This document shows, piece after piece, positions 24,441 through 30,644 of a DNA stretch of 51,063 nucleotides. Numbering within the stretch: the stretch's first letter is position 1; each line of letters begins with the position of its first letter. The notes beneath the pieces were generated by a model. It made no database searches, was not told the origin of the DNA, and saw only the letters and a list, made by a program, of their open reading frames with translations. This DNA is from Sulfurimonas sp. (GTDB lineage Bacteria > Campylobacterota > Campylobacteria > Campylobacterales > Sulfurimonadaceae), in assembly GCA_002899765.1 (NCBI GenBank), contig PPDH01000022.1:14614-65676 (forward strand), written 5' to 3'. The position numbers and the translations under genes were made by a program.

Positions 24441-25016
24441 ATGTCAAAGATAGCACTGCTAGATAGCCTCTTAAAAGAGTATCGTAAATGGACGCTCAAG
24501 CTAAAGAGTGCTTCTCAAAGTATAGAAGACAACATTTTGCAAAAGGACTCAAGTGCGGTACTTGAAGAGAAGGTTGTAAGCATTGTCATCTCTTCTGTGC
24601 GTGTTTATATAGTCGTTGGGATTGTCGGTCTCTTTGGCATAAGTGTGGGCGGAGTTTGGGGCGTAATTGTTTTTGCTATTGGGTGGGTTTTATCGAAAAT
24701 AATCAATAAAAAAGTATTTGGCAGCCAAAGAGCGGTTGAATCACTCAAAGAGGATGAAAAGCTGCTTTTAGAGAAGCTAGAGAGACTCAACGAAAAACAT
24801 GAAGAGATACGAAAGCATCTTGGCAAAACTCCTGTCTTTTTTACTGACTATCCGTTACTAAAAAGAGAGTTTGGGGATATGATAAACAGACTTTTGACAT
24901 ATAACGCCTCAAATTTGGCGCTTAAATATAGATACAGACATGCATATCTGGTTAAAAAGTATCAAAATGAAGTAAATACATTTCATAAAATCTATGCAAA
25001 CAAAAAAGGAATTTAG
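24441..25016 (+). CDS. Coiled-coil membrane protein upstream of ZorA-like gene
   Basis: A 191-residue protein. An N-terminal helical segment is followed by two adjacent membrane helices (about residues 42-80, V-Y-I-V-V-G-I-V-G-L-F-G-I) and a long C-terminal coiled coil with many Lys and Glu. It lies 2 bases after the 82-residue gene and 3 bases before the ZorA-like gene, so it is surely co-translated with them. No known family is recognised. It may be an accessory subunit of the channel complex. Confidence 0.7.
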   Translation: MSKIALLDSLLKEYRKWTLKLKSASQSIEDNILQKDSSAVLEEKVVSIVISSVRVYIVVGIVGLFGISVGGVWGVIVFAIGWVLSKIINKKVFGSQRAVESLKEDEKLLLEKLERLNEKHEEIRKHLGKTPVFFTDYPLLKREFGDMINRLLTYNASNLALKYRYRHAYLVKKYQNEVNTFHKIYANKKGI

Positions 25017-25019
25017 TAA

Positions 25020-25652
25020 ATGACTACCAATGCCATAACTTTAACAATCAGCATAATGATAGTAGCTCTCTTTATCCAGAGCATGAAAAACAGAGGAAGA
25101 AGTTTCAAAAACGAGATAGTAAGCCTTGGAATACTAGGAACTTTTATTGGTATCGCTATCGGTCTTTACCACTTTGATGTGACAAACATAAAAGAGAGCA
25201 TGCCACAGCTTCTTGAAGGGCTTAAAACCGCATTTGTGACCTCCGGAATGGGGATATTTTTCTCCATACTCCTCTCTATCTTTAAGCCGCAAGCCACAAA
25301 AAAAGAGGAAGTTATCTACGCACTTGAAGAAGTTGTAAAAGATTTTAACAAAAACCTGACAGAGCAGTTTGGAGACAACTTCAAGCAGTTAAATGAAGCA
25401 GTGAAAAATATGATTCTCTGGCAAGATAACTACAAAAGCTATATTATAGAGAGTGAACAAAGCATTAGCCATATCATCAAAGAGCTCAAGCAGATATCGC
25501 TTGCAAAAGAGAGTGAACAGGCAAATATCCAAAAACTCATAGACAATCTTACAGCTTCAAGCGATAAAGTAAAAACCTCACTTGAAGAAACAACTGAGAT
25601 CGTCAAAGAAAATATGCAGCTGTTACTGCGTGAAGCAAACGGGAGACTCTAA
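25020..25652 (+). CDS. ZorA-like / MotA-ExbB-like proton-channel subunit
   Basis: A 210-residue membrane protein with three predicted helices (about residues 5-22, 34-50 and 66-87) and a coiled-coil cytosolic tail. The sequence L-G-I-L-G-T-F-I-G-I-A-I-G-L, then L-L-E-G-L-K-T-A-F-V-T-S-G-M-G, is the core of the MotA/TolQ/ExbB superfamily and most like ZorA. Known ZorA proteins are far longer, with tails of several hundred residues; here the tail is about 120 residues. It is followed after one base by the ZorB-like gene. Together they should form an inner-membrane ion-driven motor. Confidence 0.78.
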   Translation: MTTNAITLTISIMIVALFIQSMKNRGRSFKNEIVSLGILGTFIGIAIGLYHFDVTNIKESMPQLLEGLKTAFVTSGMGIFFSILLSIFKPQATKKEEVIYALEEVVKDFNKNLTEQFGDNFKQLNEAVKNMILWQDNYKSYIIESEQSISHIIKELKQISLAKESEQANIQKLIDNLTASSDKVKTSLEETTEIVKENMQLLLREANGRL

Positions 25653-25653
25653 G

Positions 25654-26274
25654 ATGCAAGATAGTGAGAGCAACTGGATCAATATAGCAGATGTTATGTC
25701 AGCGCTTATGATGATATTTATGTTTATATCTATCTCTTTTTTATACCAACTCCTTAGTGAAAAAGAGAACTATAAAATAGAGTTAAATAAAGCACTCCAT
25801 AAAGAGTTTGACAAGGATTTAGTTAAATGGCAAGCTCTTATTACAGATGATAATATTATGCGCTTCAATTCGCCTTTTCCAACAGGCGGTGCTAATGTAC
25901 CGCAAGCTTTTTATGAAATACTTCAAGATTTTTTCCCTCGCTATATCAAAGTCTTAAGCAACGCTAAGTTTAAGAGCGAAATAGAAGAGATACGAGTTGA
26001 AGGACACACTTCAAATGGATGGGGAAATGTTTCAGAAGCCAAAGAAGTTTATCTCAAAAATATGCATCTCTCTCAAGAAAGAGCCAGTAATGTACTTTCA
26101 CTTTGCTACGGTTTGGATGATTTTTTTATCAGAAGTAACATCAAATGGCTTGAAGCAAACCTAAGAGCAAACGGGATGGCTTTTTCAAAACCGCTTTATG
26201 TTGATGGGTCTAAAACAGAGGATACCGAACGCTCGAAAAGAGTCGAATTTAAAGTTATTACTAAAGATAAATAG
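25654..26274 (+). CDS. ZorB-like / MotB-OmpA-like channel and peptidoglycan-binding subunit
   Basis: A 206-residue protein from ATG 25654 (one base after the ZorA-like stop; the frame is open further upstream but that part overlaps). A single membrane helix (about residues 10-33) contains Asp13, the position of the ion-binding Asp in MotB and ZorB. The periplasmic domain has the OmpA-like pattern V-E-G-H-T-S ... L-S-Q-E-R-A ... R-S-K-R-V-E-F-K-V that binds peptidoglycan. No ZorC or ZorD gene is nearby. The TAA stop is five bases before the next shared promoter. Confidence 0.82.
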   Translation: MQDSESNWINIADVMSALMMIFMFISISFLYQLLSEKENYKIELNKALHKEFDKDLVKWQALITDDNIMRFNSPFPTGGANVPQAFYEILQDFFPRYIKVLSNAKFKSEIEEIRVEGHTSNGWGNVSEAKEVYLKNMHLSQERASNVLSLCYGLDDFFIRSNIKWLEANLRANGMAFSKPLYVDGSKTEDTERSKRVEFKVITKDK

Positions 26275-26279
26275 GTTCA

Positions 26280-26312
26280 TAGACAATATGCGTCCATAAT
26301 TTTTTCTACACT
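26280..26312 (+). promoter_or_regulatory. Shared TAGACA-type promoter/operator, site 9
   Basis: TAGACAATATGCGTCC (26280-26295) followed after eleven bases by TACACT (26307-26312). It drives the two lipoprotein genes. Two substitutions in the central A-rich part show that the flanking GAC/GTC are the conserved contacts. Confidence 0.8.
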
Positions 26313-26399
26313 TTCTTTATATTTGAGTATCAAGGGGGTAAATATGTAAAAACATTCTTCGGCTATAAAAATAAAATCACAATACAAGGAAAATGCAAA

Positions 26400-26750
26400 A
26401 TGAGAAAAATAAGTTTGCCCCTAGCGTCAGCAGCAACACTCTTTATACTATCTGGTTGTTCATCGCACAATGTTACTATTGCGCCGCAGCAGCCAAAAAA
26501 ATATGAAGTTTTAGGAAAAGCAGAGGGAGGTGCAAGCGGCTCTTTGGGAGTGCTTGGCACAGCGTATTATTTTATCCCGATGGGATTAAATACTAGGATG
26601 GAGAGAGCATACGCAAATGCGATAGAGAGCGTTCCTGGAGCTACGGGACTTATAAATGTCACCTATCAAGAAGATTGGCTCTGGTGGATTATTGGCACAA
26701 GCAAAGATGTGACAATCAAAGGTGATGCAATAAGGGAGATAAAAGAATGA
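26400..26750 (+). CDS. Lipoprotein (paralogue of next gene)
   Basis: A 116-residue protein with a lipoprotein signal peptide and lipobox L-S-G-C (Cys near residue 20). The mature domain has a G-x-A-x-G-x-x-G region, then Y-F-I-P-M-x-x-N-x-R-x-E-x-A-Y, and a C-terminal beta-rich part with E-D-W-L-W-W. The next gene encodes a protein with the same order of motifs, so they are tandem paralogues. Its last four bases overlap the next start. An outer- or inner-membrane-anchored partner of the envelope module is likely; the function is unknown. Confidence 0.75.
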   Translation: MRKISLPLASAATLFILSGCSSHNVTIAPQQPKKYEVLGKAEGGASGSLGVLGTAYYFIPMGLNTRMERAYANAIESVPGATGLINVTYQEDWLWWIIGTSKDVTIKGDAIREIKE

Positions 26751-27094
26751 AATACATAAAAAAAATAGTCGCAATTGCCTCTTTGGGTATCTTTGGTTTT
26801 TTTATTACAGGATGTTCCGGCACACCAATCTATATAGAAACTCCTGATCCAAAAGCATATGAGAGCTCAAAGGACAAAGGCAGAGAAATAAGTGCTTCTG
26901 CAAGTGGATTTCAACTATTGCTTTTTATACCGATTGATATAAATGATCGTCATGAAAAAGCCTACCAACTCTTAAAGGCTCAAGCTGGCAACGGCTACTT
27001 GACAGATGTGAAGATTAAAGAGTCCTGGACATATGCGTTTGTAGGAACAGTGTACAAAACAACACTAACTGCAACGGTTTATCCTAGAGAGTAA
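26747..27094 (+). CDS. Lipoprotein (paralogue of previous gene)
   Basis: A 115-residue protein with lipobox I-T-G-C near residue 23. It shares with its neighbour the pattern F-I-P-I-x-I-N-x-R-x-E-K-A-Y, then E-S-W-T-Y-A-x-V-G-T, and a final strand. It starts by overlapping the stop of the previous gene (ATGA), so both are made from one message under site 9. Two copies with moderate divergence suggest a heteromeric pair. It is the last gene of the co-regulated island. Confidence 0.75.
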   Translation: MKYIKKIVAIASLGIFGFFITGCSGTPIYIETPDPKAYESSKDKGREISASASGFQLLLFIPIDINDRHEKAYQLLKAQAGNGYLTDVKIKESWTYAFVGTVYKTTLTATVYPRE

Positions 27095-27333
27095 CTCAAA
27101 AAATACCCAGTTTTCGTCATTCGGAAACTGGACTCTGTTTAAATGCTTATTTTTGTAAATGGATTTATTTATAATAGAAAAATTAACAAGACAACTAAGA
27201 CAAGTCTATTTTATTTTATAAAAAAAGCAAAAATTGGGATGAAAAACTATAGAGAAAAATAACTCCAATTTAGATTATTTGTAAAAAACAGTATTAATAG
27301 ACTGATGGGGTGTATAAATTATATAAATTTTTA
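27095..27333. other. Non-coding junction after the co-regulated island
   Basis: I see no gene here. The stretch is very AT-rich and has a hairpin (AAATTGGGA near 27230 with TCCAATTT near 27266) and an imperfect one just after the last lipoprotein stop (CCCAGTTTTC...GGAAACTGG, near 27110-27131). The latter could end the lipoprotein transcript. The region separates the envelope module from the ArdC module. Confidence 0.4.
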
Positions 27334-27755
27334 TAAGCCTCACCCTTAATCCACACACACACACACGAATAAGGGGTGCAAGTTTCACTCCCTTAAATAT
27401 CCCCTTGCATTGCAAACAATGATCTTAAAACGCTTCGCTCGACTCCCTTTCTCACTTAGATTTTTTAATCGTAAAAGTCAACAACCATCCTATAATCTTT
27501 TCATCATCTCGATCATTATCAGCACGTTTTTTTAAAGTATTAAATTCTTTTCATAAAAAAATTGACTCTTCTAATAACCAGTAGCTTATTGAAGACAAAA
27601 TTATTTTTAGAATTTATGCATACTGTAAAAAACATACGTGCCGATAGACTCAGCGGAAAAATGAAGATTAAGAGGTCTTCTCTTCTTTTACTTAAAATCT
27701 TTAAGTGAGAAAGAGAAAAAACACCATGCCTCTAAATCTAACAAAAAAATAAATT
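27334..27755 (+). promoter_or_regulatory. Long foldable leader, copy A (candidate ssDNA promoter or structured RNA)
   Basis: This segment shares an ordered set of short conserved blocks with 28662-29015: TAAGCC-CACCCTTAATCC; a hairpin with loop CCAGTAGC (27568-27594, stem AATAA/TTATT plus CTTC/GAAG); CTGTAAAA-CATAC; ACTCA-CGGAA; and ATCTAACAAAA. Between blocks the sequence differs but pairing is kept: CTTTCTCACTTA (27447-27458) pairs with TAAGTGAGAAAG (27702-27713). Such a conserved fold with changed bases signals a structured element. It precedes an ArdC-type gene. Frpo-like single-stranded promoters in conjugative leading regions have this size and place. A (CA)n run is at 27352-27365. Confidence 0.6.
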
Positions 27756-27770
27756 GCAAAAGGATATAAA

Positions 27771-28148
27771 ATGCAAACTCAAAACAACAACACAACAGAA
27801 CAAAGACACTACAGAAAAACTGTAATTGAACTATACACAGAAGCAGTTGACAAAGTAACAAGCAGCAGATTATCTGCTCAACAAGTAAGTGCGAGCGGTA
27901 ATAATTTTACTGGCTTAAACAACAATATTCTTGCAAATGCTCAAAAAGAGCTTGGATACAAAAGCAATGTCTGGTTTACAGAAAAACAAATGCAAGAGCA
28001 AAATCTTGTTCAAATAGATGAAGACAATTACGGAGTAATCTTGTTTTCTACATATCTCAAAGATATTGAGGGAACAAATCGTAAAGAAAAGGCACTTCGC
28101 TTTTATAAAGTGTTCAATAAAGATGCACTTGAAACAATCCCTCTTTAA
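27771..28148 (+). CDS. ArdC N-terminal-domain-like protein
   Basis: A 125-residue protein. The middle (N-N-N-I-L, then Y-K-S-N-V-W-F-T-E-K-Q-M-Q-E-Q, and Y-G-V-I-L-F) follows the layout of the ArdC N-terminal ssDNA-binding domain found in antirestriction proteins, as does the end (F-Y-K-V-F-N-K-D-A-L; compare V-F-N-K-D in the full ArdC gene at 29029). It lacks the metalloprotease part. A ribosome binding site (AAAAGGATA) precedes the ATG. It stands right after leader copy A, so early expression on conjugative entry is a likely purpose. The match is by pattern, without a database search. Confidence 0.6.
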   Translation: MQTQNNNTTEQRHYRKTVIELYTEAVDKVTSSRLSAQQVSASGNNFTGLNNNILANAQKELGYKSNVWFTEKQMQEQNLVQIDEDNYGVILFSTYLKDIEGTNRKEKALRFYKVFNKDALETIPL

Positions 28149-28233
28149 GGGATTGTGATTATTTTTTAGCACAATACTTTTGTGTTAAACATTCATAAAT
28201 CTACGATCTAAAAATAAATATGGAGAAGACAAA

Positions 28234-28632
28234 ATGACACTGCAAGACTTGAAAGCACTTGAATACACAACAGAGTTAGAGCAAGAGATAAAAGAGATTA
28301 TCTTAAACAATGCCAAAAACTATGATGAGCCAACCGTTTTTTTTGAAGATCTCTTATCTTATGGATGCAAAAGCGGAATGATAAGCGAGCTTTTTTATTA
28401 TACAGATACAGTTGATTTTTGCAAAAGACACTCATCAGACATCAACGAAGTTATATCTGATTTGTTAAGCTTATATGATCTAAAAGATATTAGAGAATTA
28501 CTTGCAGATAACTTTGATGTAAATGATCCGTTATGCATAAATAATCATAATTTAAATTTGATCGCTTGGTTTGTATTTGAAGAGACGTGCAGAAGCGTTT
28601 ACGAGAGCTCAAGAGCATCAGAAGCAGCATAA
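28234..28632 (+). CDS. Hypothetical plasmid/phage-type protein (DUF7222-like)
   Basis: A 132-residue acidic protein. The segment F-F-E-D-L-L-S-Y-G-C-K-S-G-M-I-S followed by Y-Y-T-D-T resembles a family of uncharacterised proteins on phages and plasmids (similar to DUF7222, from memory). It lies between the two ArdC-type genes, has a ribosome binding site (GGAGAAG), and ends just before leader copy B. It is probably part of the same leading-region antirestriction cargo. The function is unknown. Confidence 0.5.
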   Translation: MTLQDLKALEYTTELEQEIKEIILNNAKNYDEPTVFFEDLLSYGCKSGMISELFYYTDTVDFCKRHSSDINEVISDLLSLYDLKDIRELLADNFDVNDPLCINNHNLNLIAWFVFEETCRSVYESSRASEAA

Positions 28633-28661
28633 CTGATAGAGAAATCTATCAGCTGCATTTT

Positions 28662-29015
28662 TAAGCCACACCCTTAATCCCACCAAAATTTGCAACTGTA
28701 TTACAGCTGCAACGACTTTCTTTTTTCAAATTTTTTAAATCAGAAAAAACCACTTCTTCAATATCTAACTATCCGTTTTTTGTGTTCATCAAAATGTTTT
28801 AAGTGTTTAAGTATGTATTCAAATCAACTGATAAGCAAATCACCAGTAGCCAATTTGCTTCTAAGCTGTTTTGATACTGAAACACCCTGTAAAACATACC
28901 CGACAAACTCAACGGAAGAAAAGTTAGACAAAGAAAGTGACTTGTTTTTTCTTAAAAATTTGAAAAAAGAAAGAATAAAAACACCCCTCAAAATCTAACA
29001 AAAGAAAAATTAAAT
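28662..29015 (+). promoter_or_regulatory. Long foldable leader, copy B (candidate ssDNA promoter or structured RNA)
   Basis: This is the second copy of the element at 27334. CTTTCTTTTTTCAAATTTTT (28716-28735) is perfectly complementary to the 20 bases at 28954-28973, replacing a different pair of arms in copy A. The hairpin AAGCAAAT (28833-28840) / ATTTGCTT (28853-28860) again shows CCAGTAGC in its loop. CTGTAAAACATAC and ACTCAACGGAA follow. It ends just before the ArdC gene. An internal hairpin TTGCA-CTGT-ATT-ACAG-TGCAA is at about 28690-28712. The short frame at 28690-28998 crosses these structures and is unlikely to be a gene. Confidence 0.6.
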
Positions 29016-29028
29016 TAAGGAAGACAAA

Positions 29029-29880
29029 ATGAACTTAGAACACGTAATGAACAGACTAATCGAAAAAATAGAGAACAGCGAAGGCAACTGGATACAACCG
29101 TTTAATAATTCAATGCCAAGCAATTTCACAAACAATACTGAATATTCAGGAATTAACATTATCAATTTATGGATAGAAGCAGAAGAAAGAGGCTACACAA
29201 CGAACGAATGGGCGACATTTAAGCAAATTAAAGCGATGAATGGAACTGTAGATAAAGGCGAAAAAGGAACAACAATCTTCTTTTTTAAACCAACCAAAAT
29301 TAAAGAGATAGATGAAGAAACAAGCGAAGAGACAGAAAAAACTATTCCAATGCTAAAGACTTATTTAGTTTTTAACAAAGATCAAACGAGCTTAAAAGAC
29401 ACTGCAACAAGCAACGAGATTTTAGAACTTGAAGAGCTTAAAAGCAATCTATTTGTAGAGCTAAAACATAGCAATAAGGGAGCTTTTTACAATCCGAAAA
29501 GCGATTATATAAATATGCCGCACATTGACTCTTTTATTAGTTCAGATTTTTATTATGCAGTATTGCTTCATGAATTAGCACACAGCACAGCACATAAAAT
29601 AAGACTAAACAGAGACTTAAACGGAAGAGTAAACGGAACAAAAGCAGAGCTTATAAGCTATGCAAAAGAAGAGCTAATAGCAGAGACAACACGCTCTTTT
29701 TTACAAGTAAGAATGGGGCTAAACAGCACGAAGATGGAAGAGCAAAATGCTTTATATTTAAAGAGCTGGTTAAAGCCATTAAAAGAAAATCCAAAAATCC
29801 TTTGGTCTATATTTAGCGAAGCTTCAAAAGCTTACAACTTTATTCTTGAAAATACAAAAGCAAAGGAGGAAGCAGCATGA
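29029..29880 (+). CDS. ardC: ArdC-family antirestriction protein (ssDNA-binding metalloprotease-like)
   Basis: A 283-residue protein. Residues of about 1-120 are the ArdC N-terminal ssDNA-binding domain (N-I-I-N-L-W, then W-A-T-F-K-Q-I). Residues 181-189 (H-E-L-A-H-S-T-A-H) are a zincin-type zinc site, followed by a Y-A-K-E-E-L-I-A-E helix that supplies the third ligand. ArdC protects incoming single-stranded conjugative DNA from restriction. The gene follows leader copy B with a good ribosome binding site (AAGGAAG). A tiny gene overlaps its stop. Confidence 0.85.
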   Translation: MNLEHVMNRLIEKIENSEGNWIQPFNNSMPSNFTNNTEYSGINIINLWIEAEERGYTTNEWATFKQIKAMNGTVDKGEKGTTIFFFKPTKIKEIDEETSEETEKTIPMLKTYLVFNKDQTSLKDTATSNEILELEELKSNLFVELKHSNKGAFYNPKSDYINMPHIDSFISSDFYYAVLLHELAHSTAHKIRLNRDLNGRVNGTKAELISYAKEELIAETTRSFLQVRMGLNSTKMEEQNALYLKSWLKPLKENPKILWSIFSEASKAYNFILENTKAKEEAA

Positions 29881-29972
29881 GAGATATTGCCTCAATCGCC
29901 ACCTTAGCTTTAAACTCAGGTGAATGTGCCTTACGTTTAGCTGCTCCCATTTTTCTATGCTCCTCTTTCTAA
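29877..29972 (+). CDS. Tiny ORF overlapping ardC stop
   Basis: A 31-residue frame that starts with an ATGA overlap at the end of ardC and is preceded by a strong Shine-Dalgarno (AAGGAGGAAG). The peptide is hydrophobic toward its end (A-A-P-I-F-L-C-S-S-F). The overlap and the ribosome binding site argue for translation, but the gene could also be a truncated remnant. The function is unknown. Confidence 0.35.
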   Translation: MRDIASIATLALNSGECALRLAAPIFLCSSF

Positions 29973-29987
29973 AAAAGTTATCTTAGC

Positions 29988-30119
29988 ATGTTGTTTGAAA
30001 ATGGGGACCAGCTCTTTTTTGAGTTTTTGAGCGGCTTATCACTGCTCATTTTATCAATATTAATAATCTTATTTTTAGCAAGAAGATTATTGATGTTTAC
30101 ACTAATTTTTAATCATTGA
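29988..30119 (+). CDS. Small single-pass membrane ORF
   Basis: A 43-residue frame (M-L-F-E-N-G-D-Q-L-F-F ...) with a long hydrophobic stretch (L-S-L-L-I-L-S-I-L-I-I-L-F-L-A) and two Arg after it, as expected for a small inner-membrane protein. The ribosome binding site is weak. It is followed after 10 bases by another small membrane ORF, and both may be late cargo of the ArdC transcript. Confidence 0.35.
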   Translation: MLFENGDQLFFEFLSGLSLLILSILIILFLARRLLMFTLIFNH

Positions 30120-30129
30120 AGGAACTAAT

Positions 30130-30291
30130 ATGGAAACTATGATAATTTTGATCATCATAATAGCGGCATTATTTGGCATAACAATATTTTTACCATTCTT
30201 TTTTGGCGGTGACTTTTCAAGCAAAGAAGAAGCGGAAGCTGATTCAGAAGATGAAAACGGAGAAGATTTTGATTTTTTAGATGCTTTTTAG
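30130..30291 (+). CDS. Small membrane protein with acidic tail
   Basis: A 53-residue protein with an AAGGA ribosome binding site just upstream. The N-terminal helix (I-I-L-I-I-I-I-A-A-L-F-G-I) is followed by a strongly acidic tail (E-E-A-E-A-D-S-E-D-E-N-G-E-D). This design, a membrane anchor plus a DNA-mimic-like acidic tail, is often seen in phage and plasmid micro-proteins. It is the last gene before the tRNA. Confidence 0.5.
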   Translation: METMIILIIIIAALFGITIFLPFFFGGDFSSKEEAEADSEDENGEDFDFLDAF

Positions 30292-30550
30292 CTAAAAAGC
30301 AAAAGATAAATAAAATTTCTATCTACCTAAGTTTTGTATTTTACTAAATACAATGCTTAAAATCTTGACTTATTTAAGGGACTCCGATATACTTCCGACA
30401 CTTGAATAAATAGAGACAAATCTTGTCACAACTTATCAAGTGAATTTGTCAATTTCAATCATTTTTCATCAACTTTAATCTTTAAAGTATAGGAAAAGGT
30501 TGGGTAAATTTGATAAAACACAAAACTTAAACGGCTTATAAAGCCCATAT
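30292..30550. other. Non-coding gap between element and tRNA
   Basis: I see no gene here. The gap contains an imperfect inverted repeat (TTATTTAAG near 30370 and CTTGAATAA near 30401) and a pair of short TTGTCA/TGACAA-like words. It is the most likely place for the right end of the mobile element, but no repeat shared with the left end was found. Confidence 0.3.
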
Positions 30551-30627
<77 letters not shown>

Positions 30628-30644
30628 AAATCATATAAATCTAC

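Noticed and set aside
27352-27366. CACACA run as a CRISPR or phase-variable repeat
   Set aside because: It is a short dinucleotide run of 7 units in a non-coding leader, with no gene whose frame it would switch. No CRISPR array is present in the window.
28228-28236. AGACAAAATG at the starts of 28234 and 29029 as operator copies
   Set aside because: They are Shine-Dalgarno plus start codons (GGAGAAGACAAAATG type), lack the GWCC half and the -10 box.
28690-28998. 102-residue frame across leader copy B
   Set aside because: It has no ribosome binding site, crosses the conserved pairing elements, and has no counterpart in copy A.
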